Numbered from the stretch's first letter, positions 18,354-27,256 are shown. The stretch is DNA of 64,000 nucleotides from Fodinibius sediminis (GCF_900182555.1 NZ_FXTH01000006.1:1-64000); one strand, 5' to 3'. Notes: a model not told the origin generated them from the letters alone. Numbers and translations: made by a program.

Positions 18354-18908
18354 CTACACCTCGATGGTAAACGGCACTTTTACATCGTCCCACCGCAGCA
18401 CGGCCGTGCCGGAGGTTTCTGAGACGTCCTCGAAGTAAAACATCAGCTGTTCATTGGCATCAGCCGATTCGGCCGTTGTGGTGACCCTAAGCACATCCTG
18501 GCTTTCGTCATACTCGGTCCCCCAGGATATGTTTTTGTTGAAAATGATGGTCCATTCCTCTTCCCCGGGGATGGTATAGAGCGAGTAGGTCCCCGCAGAC
18601 AGCTCTTCGCCCTGCACCGTAACATCGTCGCTGAAGGTGATGGTCGTGGATTCATTGGCTCCGGTGCGCCAGACCTTGTTATAGGGCACCAGTGACCCTC
18701 CGAAAACCTCGCGACCTTTAACCCCCGGCCGCCCGTAGCTGATCTTGACGATGGTGGTACCGATGGTTTGGCTGACCGATGCATTCGGGCTGGTTCGCGC
18801 TTGTTCGTTGCCCCGCTCCTGGGCCAGCGCCTGTGGATTTAGGCCAAAAAGAAGCAAAGACAGTCCAAAAAGGGTATTCAATATTGTTTTAAGCATAGTC
18901 ATCACCAT
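18354..18908 (-). CDS. DUF2911 secreted protein
   Basis: About 184 residues from the ATG at 18908. Nearby in-frame ATGs at 18902 and 18896 are alternatives, and the frame is open to 18974. The signal peptide ends ...NPQALAQ. The mature domain carries the DUF2911 pattern: SQTIGTTIVKISYGRPGVKGREVFGGLVPYNKVWRTGANE (quoted in parts: ISYGRPGVKGR, YNKVWRTGANEST) and EEWTIIFN. The family is common in Bacteroidota envelopes and has no assigned function. It lies just downstream of msrA on the same strand. Confidence 0.82.
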   Translation of the reverse strand: MVMTMLKTILNTLFGLSLLLFGLNPQALAQERGNEQARTSPNASVSQTIGTTIVKISYGRPGVKGREVFGGSLVPYNKVWRTGANESTTITFSDDVTVQGEELSAGTYSLYTIPGEEEWTIIFNKNISWGTEYDESQDVLRVTTTAESADANEQLMFYFEDVSETSGTAVLRWDDVKVPFTIEV

Positions 18909-19041
18909 TGAGTTGTTTGTATTTTTTTCATTTGCGTGAATTGAACGTGTGCACTTATCAACCGAAATCCCCAAGGGGATAGTTCCTTGGGACCCTTCGC
19001 CTTGGAAGCAAGGTCCCGAGCGGGTCAGCCCGGGGCGCAGG

Positions 19042-19716
19042 TTATCGGTTTTCTGATTGTTTAGCCGCGCTTTCTTTGAGCATATGGGAAAACTCTTTCC
19101 GAAACTTCTTCAGTTTGGGGGCAATGACCACCGTGCAGTAGCCTGCGTTGGGGTTGTTTGCGTAGTAGTTCTGGTGATAGTTTTCCGCTTCCGAATAATT
19201 GGTTAGGGGCTCGATTTCCGTAACGATCGGATCGTCCCACAAGCCGGATTGGTCGGTCTTCTCCATGGACTGCTCGGCGATCTCTTTTTGCTCTTCATTG
19301 TGATAGAAAATGACTGAGCGATACTGGGGGCCCACATCGGCTCCCTGGCGATTCTTGGTCGTTGGATTGTGCGTATGCCAGAATACATCCAGCAGCTGCT
19401 CGAAGGAAACCACAGAGGGATCATAGACGATGCGCGTTACCTCGGCATGGCCGGTGGTGCCCGATGAAACTTCGCGATAGGTCGGGTCTTTCTTCTGTCC
19501 ACCGGCATAGCCGGCTACGACGCTTTTGATCCCCTTGACTTCCTCAAAGATAGCTTCCACACACCAGAAACATCCGGCGCCGAGAGTGGCTTCCTGCAGC
19601 TGGCTATTGGTCGAGGGTGTCTTGTTGTTTTCCATGGATGATCGGTTTTGGGCATTAGAATTACATGCTGTAAATACCAGCATAGCTGCGAGTAGTATTA
19701 TATATGGGTTCATCAT
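19042..19716 (-). CDS. msrA: Peptide methionine-S-sulfoxide reductase MsrA, lipoprotein form
   Basis: 224 residues. The N-terminal lipoprotein signal (LVFTAC, Cys about residue 18) places it in the envelope. The catalytic motif GCFWCVEA has the active Cys near residue 49. Downstream are GYAGG, the GHAEVTRIVYDP block and the NYYANNPNAGYC region with a probable resolving Cys. It reduces methionine-S-sulfoxide in oxidised proteins, here outside the cytoplasm. No MsrB is fused or adjacent. Confidence 0.94.
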   Translation of the reverse strand: MMNPYIILLAAMLVFTACNSNAQNRSSMENNKTPSTNSQLQEATLGAGCFWCVEAIFEEVKGIKSVVAGYAGGQKKDPTYREVSSGTTGHAEVTRIVYDPSVVSFEQLLDVFWHTHNPTTKNRQGADVGPQYRSVIFYHNEEQKEIAEQSMEKTDQSGLWDDPIVTEIEPLTNYSEAENYHQNYYANNPNAGYCTVVIAPKLKKFRKEFSHMLKESAAKQSENR

Positions 19717-19740
19717 AACTAAAGAATTCGTTGATGGGAC

Positions 19741-20078
19741 TTTCCATTCCCTTAATACGTAAACAATCCGGAATCGGTTTTTATTCTTTGTGCTGGTATA
19801 AGCATAAAACGAATATTTTATCCAAAACCTTCCAACAAGTTGTCATAAACAGGTGAAAATTGCTATCAGTCGGGGATATCGGTTTTTCAGGACAATCGGG
19901 CTTCCAGATCAGGGCCTCTCTGGGCTCCTGGGGCATGTTCAAAGACTGATTCGAGGAGGTATGGCATGCCCGTTTGCGGATAAAGCATATAACGTCGGCG
20001 GGATGGTTCGCATTGCAGAGTTCCTGGTTGCCGCCAGTGAAATAGACCATAGAGCTTGCATCGTCGGTCAGCCCTGCA
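19741..20078. other. Gene-free stretch between msrA and csaA
   Basis: About 340 bp. Open frames here have no recognisable protein features and no good ribosome site. I see only a possible upstream region for msrA (reverse strand). No repeat or RNA is evident. Confidence 0.4.
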
Positions 20079-20408
20079 TCAGCACAGCTTGGCTCCGTTT
20101 GGTACTTTCTGCTCCGGGACGGCCAGTACCACGCTGTCATTGTCGTAGAAGCCGGTAACCAGGCATTCCGACATGAAGGGGCCAATCTGCTTGGGCGGGA
20201 AGTTTACCACAGCTATTACCTGCTGGCCCACCAAATCTTCTTTGGAATATCGCTCCGTAATCTGGGCGCTGCTCTTTTTCAGGCCAATCTCTTCACCAAA
20301 ATCCACGATCAGCTTGTAGGCTGGTTTGCGGGCTTCCGGGAAATCACTGACCTCTTTGATGGTTCCAATACGAAGGTCTACCTTTTTAAAATCATTCCAG
20401 CTGATCAT
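20079..20408 (-). CDS. csaA: CsaA-type tRNA-binding-domain protein
   Basis: About 109 residues from the ATG at 20408 (a GTG two codons earlier is less likely). The whole protein is an OB-fold tRNA-binding domain: [37 protein letters not shown] and [25 protein letters not shown]. CsaA has been described as a secretion-related chaperone in Bacillus and its fold matches the tRNA-binding domain of MetRS and Arc1p. Length is typical of the family. Confidence 0.9.
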   Translation of the reverse strand: MISWNDFKKVDLRIGTIKEVSDFPEARKPAYKLIVDFGEEIGLKKSSAQITERYSKEDLVGQQVIAVVNFPPKQIGPFMSECLVTGFYDNDSVVLAVPEQKVPNGAKLC

Positions 20409-20469
20409 GGGCACAGTTGTTAGCCGATGGAAAATTTATGTTGGCTGAAAAGTAGGAATGAGGTGGCTA

Positions 20470-21642
20470 TTATTCCAGTATGAGCTGGGTCAGGCAGACG
20501 GGCATGGGGATCTGCAGCTGCTGCCCGCTGTATTGCAGCTGTCCTGTTTCTTTGTTCCGCTGAAGGAGCACGACATTGTCGTTGTCCCGGTTAGCAGCCA
20601 GCACGAAGTCGCCCTTGCGATCGATCATAAAATTTCGGGGATGCGCCCCCTGCGTGGAGGCATGACCGACAAGGCTGAGGGTACCGCTGTCTGGATCAAT
20701 GCTGTAGATAACCAGGCTGTCATGGCCCCGATTGGAGGCGTACAGGAAACGTCCGTCGGGTGAGATATGAATATCAGCGGCCGAATTGCCCTGTTCTTCA
20801 TAACCTTCCGGGAGCATGCTCAATCGCTGAATTTTGGTGAGTGCTCCGGTTGCTGAATCCACTTGGAAAGCGGCCACGGTGGAGGTGAGTTCCTGGGCTG
20901 AGTAGGCAAAAGATCCATTCGGATGGATCGTAAAATGACGGGGACCCGAGCCGGGCACGGCTTCGGCATAGGGCATCTCAGCCGGACTCAGCGCCCCGGT
21001 CCGGGGATGAACTTTATAGATCATGATCCGATCAGTGCCCAGATCCGAAACGTAGAGAAAACGTCCATCGGCGGAGGGAACAGCAGAATGAACATGAGGC
21101 GCCTGTTGGCGGGTTTCATGGGCACCGCGCCCCTCGTGCTGGACGACTTCCACCGCTGGACTCAGCCGGCCGTCTTCCGCTATTTGAAACACACTCAGGT
21201 TACCTCCGCTATAGTTCGAGACGTAGACAAACCGCCCGCCGGGGTCTACACTGACATGGGCAGGCCCCGGGCCCTGGACCGACTGTTCATTGATAAGCGA
21301 CAGCTTCCCCGTCTCCTGGTCGATGCGGTAAGCCGATACGGTACCGTGGTCTGATTCATCCGTAAACGGGGTATCACTGACTGAGTACAGGTAGCGCTTG
21401 CCGGGGTGCAGCGCCTGGAAGTCGGGAGCTATTCGGTCGCGAACCGTTTGTATCCTGTTGAAACGTCCTGTTTCCCGGTCAAAGGAATAAACGTACAGTC
21501 CCTCGCTTCCGCGGCCTTCGAACGTTCCGGCGTAGACAATCTCCCTGCCTGCCGGTTCTTCTGTCGCTGAACATCCCGCAAGTCCAAGGATGCATAGCAG
21601 TGAAAGAAGGATCGCTGGTACTATTCTGAGTATCGGGTCCAT
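20470..21642 (-). CDS. Lactonase-family seven-bladed beta-propeller (6-phosphogluconolactonase-like), lipoprotein
   Basis: 390 residues. The signal peptide ends in a lipobox (LGLAGC, about residue 24). The propeller blades carry the PF10282 pattern: PGKRYLYSVSD, DPGGRFVYVSNYSGGNLSVF, SADGRFLYVSDLGTDRIMIY, HPNGSFAYSAQELTSTV and SPDGRFLYASNRGHDSLVIY. The cytosolic homologue YbhE/Pgl hydrolyses 6-phosphogluconolactone. The lipid-anchored form suggests action on an extracytoplasmic lactone, which would fit the PQQ-type sugar dehydrogenase encoded just upstream, because that enzyme makes sugar lactones. That pathway link is inference. Confidence 0.83.
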   Translation of the reverse strand: MDPILRIVPAILLSLLCILGLAGCSATEEPAGREIVYAGTFEGRGSEGLYVYSFDRETGRFNRIQTVRDRIAPDFQALHPGKRYLYSVSDTPFTDESDHGTVSAYRIDQETGKLSLINEQSVQGPGPAHVSVDPGGRFVYVSNYSGGNLSVFQIAEDGRLSPAVEVVQHEGRGAHETRQQAPHVHSAVPSADGRFLYVSDLGTDRIMIYKVHPRTGALSPAEMPYAEAVPGSGPRHFTIHPNGSFAYSAQELTSTVAAFQVDSATGALTKIQRLSMLPEGYEEQGNSAADIHISPDGRFLYASNRGHDSLVIYSIDPDSGTLSLVGHASTQGAHPRNFMIDRKGDFVLAANRDNDNVVLLQRNKETGQLQYSGQQLQIPMPVCLTQLILE

Positions 21643-21678
21643 AGGTGTGGTAGTGTTGGGATGGAATGCTTGTGTATA

Positions 21679-22536
21679 TTATCGCCGGAAAGGACTGGTG
21701 CGTTTCGAAAAGATAACCCGCCCGAAATCTTCGGGCACATGAAAATCCGGTTTGCCCATCTGGCTGGCTGACCATTGGCTGAACTGCGGGTTGGTGTTTC
21801 CGCCCAGCCGGTTGAGGTTCAGATGCCATACGCTTCCGTCGCGGGGTGGGGTTTGCCGGGCAACATGAGAGAAATTTTCAAAAGGGATTGCGGCCTCCAG
21901 GATCCAGTACTGGTCCTTGTCGCGGTCGTTGTTAAGCGAGCCTGCGATGGTTGTTTTAATATCAATATTGCGGGCGTTCCAGTTTTCCCGGTCCTGCGTT
22001 CCTTCCGGCTGGTAGTTGTCCAGGAACGCGCCGAGCACATTCATTTCGATATTGAAATAGGCCCGCGGGCGATCGGGATTGGGGGCGGTAAACACTTCGA
22101 CGGCATCGTCCAGGTACACCTGGGAGTCGCGCAGGGTATGTTCAGCCCAGATATGGGCATCCTCGCAGATGAAAACGACATATAGGTTCCGGTCATCCCA
22201 CAAAAGTTTGGCCACGGTCTGTTCCCGTTTTCCTTCTTCGTACCATGGGAAAACGAATGGCCCCACATCCGGGGCCGCCGTCCAGGCGGGCTCTTCAAGC
22301 TGTCCGTCTATGTTGATGGGAGTGGCTGTGCGGTATATGGTATATTCCGGGCCTTGCTGAGCTAAGGCAGGTTCGGTCGCTGCAGCCTGCAGGCCCAGGA
22401 TCAGCAGCAAAGGAAAGAGATGGGCCGCTCCCTGTTTGAACCATTGCTTGATGACAGCGAAATAAAAAAACCAAGTTACATTCATGATGAAAGGTGTTAT
22501 CATAGTTAAAAGTGCAGTTCGGGCGGCGGCCGGCAT
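21679..22536 (-). CDS. CBM9-like (DOMON-fold) carbohydrate-binding secreted protein
   Basis: The frame starts at an ATG (22534-22536) that overlaps the upstream gene's stop as TGATG, suggesting translational coupling. An ATG at 22485 would give a more ordinary leader (...ATEPALAQQ). The mature part (YTIYRTATPINIDGQLEEPAW, then WDDRNLYVVFICEDAHIW, DDAVEVFTAPNPD, YFNIEMNVLGA) is the CBM9-like sugar/cytochrome-binding fold that Bacteroidota place in oligosaccharide loci. No catalytic domain is present. Likely a surface glycan-binding partner. Confidence 0.78.
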   Translation of the reverse strand: MPAAARTALLTMITPFIMNVTWFFYFAVIKQWFKQGAAHLFPLLLILGLQAAATEPALAQQGPEYTIYRTATPINIDGQLEEPAWTAAPDVGPFVFPWYEEGKREQTVAKLLWDDRNLYVVFICEDAHIWAEHTLRDSQVYLDDAVEVFTAPNPDRPRAYFNIEMNVLGAFLDNYQPEGTQDRENWNARNIDIKTTIAGSLNNDRDKDQYWILEAAIPFENFSHVARQTPPRDGSVWHLNLNRLGGNTNPQFSQWSASQMGKPDFHVPEDFGRVIFSKRTSPFRR

Positions 22537-23675
22537 CAGGGTGCGGGCACCAGCCGGACGATCAGGCCGTTGTCTTCGCTCATCACATACAGCAAGCCGT
22601 CCGGGGCCTGCTTTACGCTGCGGACCCGGCCGATATCCTCGAGCAGCGGTTCTTCCTCAATTACACGGTGTCCTTCAATGATGCTGCGCATCAGCAGCCG
22701 GTGTGATAGGGCTCCTGAAAACAGGTTGCCTTCCCAGGCCGGGTAACGGCTGTTTATGGCAAAGTCCATGCCCGAAGGCGCAATGGAGGGCGTCCAGTGG
22801 TGGATGGGCGGTTCCATGCCCTCCCGGAGCGTATCCTCGCTGATGATGGAGCCGTCGTAGTTAAGGCTGTAGGTTACCTCCGGCCAGCCGTAATTCCGTC
22901 CGGGGCCGATAATGTTGATCTCGTCTCCTCCCTTTGCCCCGTGTTCATGCGACCAGAGCTCACCGGTCCGGGGGTGGCGGACCAGCCCCTCGTGCATCCG
23001 GTGTCCATAGGTATAGATTTCCGGCAGGGCTCCCGGGCTATCCACAAAGGGATTGTCCTCGGGAATTCGCCCGTCATCGTACAATCTCATCGTTTTGCCG
23101 GCATGGTTAGACAGGTCCTGGGCATTCGCCCGGGCGCCCCGTATGCCAACGGTAAAGAAAAGGTATCCTTTGGTATCAAAAGCGATACGGCTGCCGTACC
23201 AGTTCCCGCCCTCCTCGAAGGGACCGGCAGTATAGAGGGTTTCCACGTCGGTCAGCCGGTGGCCCTGGAGCCGCGACCGTATCAGGACCGTATATCCCCC
23301 TTCTCCGTCTCCGGGTTCCTGGTAGTAGGAGAGGTAGATCCACCCGTTTTGGTCGTACTGGGGATGCAGGGCGATATCCCGGAGTCCTGATGGCACGGGG
23401 CCCTGCACCGGTTCTGGAAGAAGTTTCCCTTCTTTGATCATCCATAGGTTCCCCTCCCGCTCGGTTATCAGCATTCGATCGTCCGGGAGAAAGGCCATGC
23501 TCCACGGGCGGCTAAGGCCGGTCACGACGGTATCAACCGTGAACGACTGATCCCTGGAATGCACAACATTTTGGGTGTGCTCCGGCAGCGGAAAGTAGGT
23601 ATGAGGCTCCTTTGCCTGCGTGCAGGCGGCGAGGCCGGCCAGGGCGGTAAGCATAATGATCCTTCCTAACTTCAT
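22536..23675 (-). CDS. PQQ-dependent soluble aldose dehydrogenase-like lipoprotein
   Basis: 379 residues with a lipobox near ...LAGLAAC (about residue 18). It has the soluble-GDH/YliI propeller motifs: LSRPWSMAFLPDDRMLITEREGNLW, RDIALHPQYDQNGWIYLSYY, GSRIAFDTKGYLFFTVG, HEGLVRHPRTGELWSHEHGAKGGDEINII and GRNYGWPEVTYS (landmarks only). The family oxidises aldoses to lactones using pyrroloquinoline quinone. It is the first of three same-strand genes with the CBM9-like and lactonase genes, a plausible periplasmic sugar-oxidation set. No PQQ synthesis genes are in the window. Confidence 0.87.
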   Translation of the reverse strand: MKLGRIIMLTALAGLAACTQAKEPHTYFPLPEHTQNVVHSRDQSFTVDTVVTGLSRPWSMAFLPDDRMLITEREGNLWMIKEGKLLPEPVQGPVPSGLRDIALHPQYDQNGWIYLSYYQEPGDGEGGYTVLIRSRLQGHRLTDVETLYTAGPFEEGGNWYGSRIAFDTKGYLFFTVGIRGARANAQDLSNHAGKTMRLYDDGRIPEDNPFVDSPGALPEIYTYGHRMHEGLVRHPRTGELWSHEHGAKGGDEINIIGPGRNYGWPEVTYSLNYDGSIISEDTLREGMEPPIHHWTPSIAPSGMDFAINSRYPAWEGNLFSGALSHRLLMRSIIEGHRVIEEEPLLEDIGRVRSVKQAPDGLLYVMSEDNGLIVRLVPAP

Positions 23676-23886
23676 AGTCCCTTTTGATATCCCAATATCT
23701 TAATGTATTGAACCGTAAAGAATCGTAAGCAAATAATTACCGGAAGAAAGAGCTAAAAAGCAACTAAAGCTGTTTAAGAAAGGAAAAGAATATTTGGTGG
23801 CCCCGGTTTTTCCCGGTTCTGCTCCTCATTCAACAGGGCTGTTGGGACGAAAAATCCCATTGCGGGGGGGACAGGGAAATAAAAAA

Positions 23887-23918
23887 AGCCCGCTTCCAAA
23901 AGAAGCGGGCTCTTAATA
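23887..23918 (-). terminator. Bidirectional hairpin terminator after the cold-shock gene
   Basis: AGCCCGCTTC (23887-23896) pairs with GAAGCGGGCT (23902-23911), a perfect 10-bp stem with a 5-nt loop. Read on the minus strand it ends in a long T-run (complement of AAAAAAA at 23880-23886), so it is a good terminator for the cold-shock gene that ends at 23942. Confidence 0.9.
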
Positions 23919-23941
23919 TCTAAATGATACTAAACCGGGAC

Positions 23942-24154
23942 CTACTTGTAATCCAGGCTTGTAACATTGATAGCACTTAAGCCTTTGTCAGTCTCTTCAA
24001 CGTCAAACTCTACAGCTTCACCGTCTTCAAGTCCCTGGTTGTAATCCAGGTTCTCAACATTATTTCTGTGAACGAAAACATCCTTGCTTCCGTCATCTGG
24101 TTTAATAAATCCGAATCCCTTTTGGGTGTCGAAAAATTTTACTTTGCCTTGTGT
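23942..24154 (-). CDS. CspA-family cold-shock protein
   Basis: 70 residues starting MTQGKVKFFDTQKG at 24154. The nine codons upstream (to 24181) are open but do not fit the family start. RNP1 (KGFGFI) and RNP2 (DVFVH) are both present with the usual spacing, and the protein ends with the SAINVTSLDYK tail typical of Bacteroidota versions. Single-stranded nucleic acid-binding OB fold, an RNA chaperone. A long AT-rich leader (24155-24300) could be a regulatory 5' UTR, as in other csp genes, but I see no specific element. Confidence 0.94.
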   Translation of the reverse strand, partial: TQGKVKFFDTQKGFGFIKPDDGSKDVFVHRNNVENLDYNQGLEDGEAVEFDVEETDKGLSAINVTSLDYK

Positions 24155-24181
24155 CATGTCTTGTATTCTGTCTTTATGCAC

Positions 24182-24597
24182 CTATGGGCTTCATCTGATG
24201 AAAGGAGTTGGGTAAACGCGTCTTTTCAAAAAATACACTTTGTAGGTGGGTAATTAATTATAACATTGCAAGGTACCGCTTATTCCATAGAATTCCTATT
24301 TTTAAAAAATATTTTTTATGGAATGCGACGAAAGGGCCGTTTATGCCGGACGGGACGGCAGATGTTTCGGAATATATGGTCTGTATTTCCATTAATTGCC
24401 TGTTCAGCATGAAGGGCAGGAGCGCCGGCATAGTTCTTCAACCAAGGGATGTTGATATATTCTCCGCCCGGACAAGGGAAGCTCTGAAATGACCGGAGAG
24501 CCGTAACAGCGATCGCCGGGGCATAAATTCTTGTTTAAAAGTCTTGTAAGAGGTAGTAAAAACCATTAATTTACGCGCCGCAATTCTATTCGCAGCC
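24182..24597. other. Intergenic region between csp and the tRNA gene
   Basis: About 415 bp with no supported gene. It contains the probable csp promoter and leader (reverse strand, AT-rich at 24240-24320) and the tRNA promoter region (24530-24597). Nothing else is recognised. Confidence 0.4.
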
Positions 24598-24671
24598 GGG
24601 CCCGTAGCTCAGTTGGTTAGAGCAGTCGACTCATAATCGATTGGCCGGGGGTTCAAGTCCCTCCGGGCCCA
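24598..24671 (+). tRNA. tRNA with CAU anticodon (Met or lysidine-type Ile2)
   Basis: A complete 74-nt cloverleaf. The acceptor stem GGGCCCG/CGGGCCC is perfect, the D arm is GCTCAGTTGGTTAGAGC, the anticodon loop is CTCATAA (CAU), and the T arm is CGGGGGTTCAAGTCCCTCC with discriminator A. No encoded CCA is seen. The GACTCATAATCG context and GGGCC acceptor resemble Ile2 (tilS-modified) tRNAs more than elongator Met, but this is not certain. The gene lies at the left border of an AT-rich accessory patch, a common position for island integration. Confidence 0.93.
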
Positions 24672-24867
24672 CTTTCCTTCCTCTCGTGCTCCTCCCATAA
24701 CCCTTGCAGGCCTGTTACGGAATTTTGGGATGCAGTGTCTAAAGAAATTTTTAAAGTCGGATTCCGAACGTTCCACCCGATTGCGACAATCCCTCCCCTT
24801 CTGGCCTGTACTGTAGGATAGCGAAAAAGAGAAGTTAAAGGATATAAGTAATAAATAATGGTTATTT

Positions 24868-24907
24868 TGTTTCTATAAATTGTTATTTTTAACAAAAAAT
24901 AGAAACA
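24868..24907. promoter_or_regulatory. 40-bp palindrome before the abiE operon, probable AbiEi operator
   Basis: Outer arms TGTTTCTAT (24868-24876) and ATAGAAACA (24899-24907) are perfect, and inner arms TTGTTA and TAACAA are also perfect. Only three central-arm positions fail to pair. The palindrome ends 6 bp before the abiEi ATG. AbiEi proteins are known to autorepress by binding inverted repeats in their own promoter, so this is the expected operator. It overlaps the likely promoter (AT-rich, 24840-24880). Confidence 0.75.
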
Positions 24908-24913
24908 GATGAT

Positions 24914-25534
24914 ATGAACTACACCGAGTTCCGAGACGAAATGAAGGCCTTTCCGAACTTTTCGGTTCGGGAGATTGAGAAACATTTTCCAGGCTTCGAC
25001 AGCAGGCGGCTGGTTGAGTGGCAGCAAAAAGGCTATATCCAAAAACTACGGAACCGCTACTACTGTTTTTCCGATCAGGAGGTTGATGAGCCTTTTCTAT
25101 ACTATACGGCGAACCAGCTGTTTCATCCGTCCTATGTATCCCTGGAGTCGGCTTTATCACGGTATGGCTTTATTCCGGAAGGCGTATTTCAGATCACTTC
25201 CTGCACGACACTAAAAACAAATTCGTTTAATACCCCAATCGGAAATTTTACCTATCGCCACCTCAAACCGTCACTGTTCTTTGGATATCAGCTTGAAGAA
25301 TGGAACGGCCATCGGTACGCTATGGCCGAACCCGAAAAAACATTGATCGATTATCTATATCTGCATTCCGATGTAAAACAGGCAGCTGATATCGAAGCCC
25401 TCCGCTGGAATGCTGCGGAGATCAATAATCGGATTTCGATGCAGACACTCAGTAGCTATGAATTGTATATAAATTCCCCGGCTCTAAGCAAGCGACTTAA
25501 TACGTTAAAGACATATCTTGATGTTACCACTTAG
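24914..25534 (+). CDS. abiEi: AbiEi-type antitoxin / transcriptional repressor
   Basis: 206 residues. The N-terminal winged HTH region (about 1-60: NFSVREIEKHFPGFDSRRLVEWQQKGYIQKLRNRYYCF) is followed by the AbiEi body with YTANQLFHPSYVSLESALSRYGFIPE and the EPEKTLIDYLYLH block (landmarks). This is the antitoxin of AbiE type IV systems, where it does not bind the toxin but counteracts it and represses the operon. The stop overlaps the toxin start by 17 bp. The 40-bp palindrome just upstream supports autoregulation. Confidence 0.85.
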   Translation: MNYTEFRDEMKAFPNFSVREIEKHFPGFDSRRLVEWQQKGYIQKLRNRYYCFSDQEVDEPFLYYTANQLFHPSYVSLESALSRYGFIPEGVFQITSCTTLKTNSFNTPIGNFTYRHLKPSLFFGYQLEEWNGHRYAMAEPEKTLIDYLYLHSDVKQAADIEALRWNAAEINNRISMQTLSSYELYINSPALSKRLNTLKTYLDVTT

Positions 25535-26300
25535 CGAGATCCATCCCTATTACCCTGAACAACTACATCGTTTTCCCCGTTTTATGCTCAGGGAATATCT
25601 GCAGTACAAAATACTGGAAATATTATATGAGAGTCCGTTTGCAACGGACCTATGTTTTCTTGGAGGTACCTGCCTTCGTATTGTACATGGAAATCGTCGA
25701 TTTTCGGAAGATCTGGATTTTGACAATCTCTCCCTGGAAGAAGATGCTTTTAAAAAGGTAGCCAGTGAAATTCAAAAAGGGCTTGAGCGGGAAGGATACG
25801 AAGTGGAACTCAAAATGGTAATGAAAGGAGCTTGGCATTGCCATATTAAATTTCCGGGCTTGCTGTTTGAAGAGGGATTGTCCGGCCATCAAGAAGAGAA
25901 GATTCTTATTCAGCTGGATACCGAACCCCAGCATTTTGATTATGAGCCGGAGCGGTTTTTGTTAAACCGCTTTGAAGTATTTACCACCATTTGGACTACC
26001 CCCTTGTCCCTACTGATGGCACAAAAACTATATGCTATCATAAACCGGGACCGCAATAAGGGAAGGGATTTTTATGATCTTGTTTATCTGATGGGCCGGA
26101 ATATTTCCCCTAACTACAAGTACTTGGAAGCCAAAGTTTCTATCTCAAATCCCGAGTCATTAAAAGAGGCTGTTTTAGATCATTGTCAGCAGTTAGATAT
26201 GGAAGTAATGGCCAAAGACGTGGAACCATTTTTGTTTGATGCGTCTGAGGTAAAAAAAGTGATCCGTTTTGAAGATGTTGTCCAGCAGTATGAGTTTTAA
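25518..26300 (+). CDS. abiEii: AbiEii-type nucleotidyltransferase toxin
   Basis: 260 residues. The DNA polymerase-beta-like nucleotidyltransferase signature is clear: FLGGTCLRIVHGNRRFSEDLDFDN (motif I, GGT then the DLD metal site, about 50-75), then the KLYAIINRDRNKGRDFYDLVYL motif (about 173-194). AbiEii toxins modify tRNA or other nucleic acids using NTP donors and cause bacteriostasis, with reported phage-abortive activity. It overlaps abiEi by 17 bp and should be translationally coupled. No sign of decay. Confidence 0.87.
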   Translation: MMLPLSEIHPYYPEQLHRFPRFMLREYLQYKILEILYESPFATDLCFLGGTCLRIVHGNRRFSEDLDFDNLSLEEDAFKKVASEIQKGLEREGYEVELKMVMKGAWHCHIKFPGLLFEEGLSGHQEEKILIQLDTEPQHFDYEPERFLLNRFEVFTTIWTTPLSLLMAQKLYAIINRDRNKGRDFYDLVYLMGRNISPNYKYLEAKVSISNPESLKEAVLDHCQQLDMEVMAKDVEPFLFDASEVKKVIRFEDVVQQYEF

Positions 26301-26482
26301 TTTTTTTGACTAGTGGCTAGTTTCAATTCGTAATTTGCCCTAAGCAATAGTAGGGTCAAAAGTTGGACAAACTCTTTCAAATTTCCCTTTCAAGCCTTTC
26401 TAAAGAGAAAATCCAATCGATGGTCAGTCGATTGATGATTCTTTATTTTGTTTAGATATAATGGCTAGGAACCAGTTCCTTA
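26301..26482. other. AT-rich spacer between abiEii and the unknown membrane gene
   Basis: About 180 bp with no gene. The two flanking genes converge here. No clear terminator hairpin was found. Confidence 0.4.
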
Positions 26483-27256
26483 TTATTTTTCGGATAGTAT
26501 TTTTTCAGACAATGTCTTTCTTATTTCTTGAGTTTGTTTCGATACATTTACACTGAATCGTTTCCATAAAGGTTCAAAGAAGCTATCAACACTATATCCT
26601 AGGAGAATGGCTGTTAGGTAGTCTATCTGATACTCCCCTTTGGAAGCTAGGTTACCTTGTTCCCAGTTGCTATAGTCCCAGAGCACAAAAATATAGAAAG
26701 CAACAATAGCCGTTAAAACAGAGAACATAAACTTAAACTCTCTTACATGAATCCAAAGCATTAATCTGCCTAATACTATTTGAAATCCCTGGCTGCTATT
26801 TATCAAGGAAAAAGCTGTGGCTTCCTTAATTATATGCCCTGTAACACCAACAATCGTTAACAAATATGGAATAAGGTATACATTAAAAAAATCTCCTTTT
26901 AAAGCAAAATTATTAAAGTTTTTTCCCAGTTTACTACTGAGAAAGTAAATAGCGACTAAACCCATCGCAGCAGTGGCAGGAATAAGAATGTAACTCGCAA
27001 CACGTCGCCAATAACCTCCTACTCGATAAATCACTCCTTTTTCCACATCTACTATTCCACCCACTAGTTTTGGGTTCAATTTGGCTAGTCGTTGAAGTAC
27101 TGAATTACGATCTTCAATGTCTTCAAGTTCATCTTTGAACCGTTTATGGAAATCTAATGGTTTACCCCCCATTTCCAATTCTTGGATATACCCTTTGATT
27201 CTTACGGGAATTGTAAACATCCCAATTTCTCGCCTAATTTGCTTGGCTCTCAGCAA
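26483..27256 (-). CDS. Unknown multi-pass membrane protein, AT-rich accessory gene
   Basis: The first usual start in frame is a TTG at 27256 (257 residues), but the frame stays open upstream to about 27433 with coding-like sequence (NQNEERKIQEYEWERF, then LDEIQKNAHTN). It therefore overlaps the end of the 27340-27786 gene in the -1 frame. The body has a charged N-terminal helical region (about 1-75) and about four TMs (near 86-108, 122-143, 175-195 and 218-235). No family recognised. It may be the 3' part of a single gene with its upstream neighbour, joined by a frameshift, or a second cistron. Confidence 0.6.
   Translation of the reverse strand: MLRAKQIRREIGMFTIPVRIKGYIQELEMGGKPLDFHKRFKDELEDIEDRNSVLQRLAKLNPKLVGGIVDVEKGVIYRVGGYWRRVASYILIPATAAMGLVAIYFLSSKLGKNFNNFALKGDFFNVYLIPYLLTIVGVTGHIIKEATAFSLINSSQGFQIVLGRLMLWIHVREFKFMFSVLTAIVAFYIFVLWDYSNWEQGNLASKGEYQIDYLTAILLGYSVDSFFEPLWKRFSVNVSKQTQEIRKTLSEKILSEK

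Noticed and set aside
18975-19041. GGGACC...GGTCCC nested hairpin between msrA and the DUF2911 gene
   Set aside because: No T-run follows on the minus strand and both genes are on the same strand, so a terminator call is not justified.
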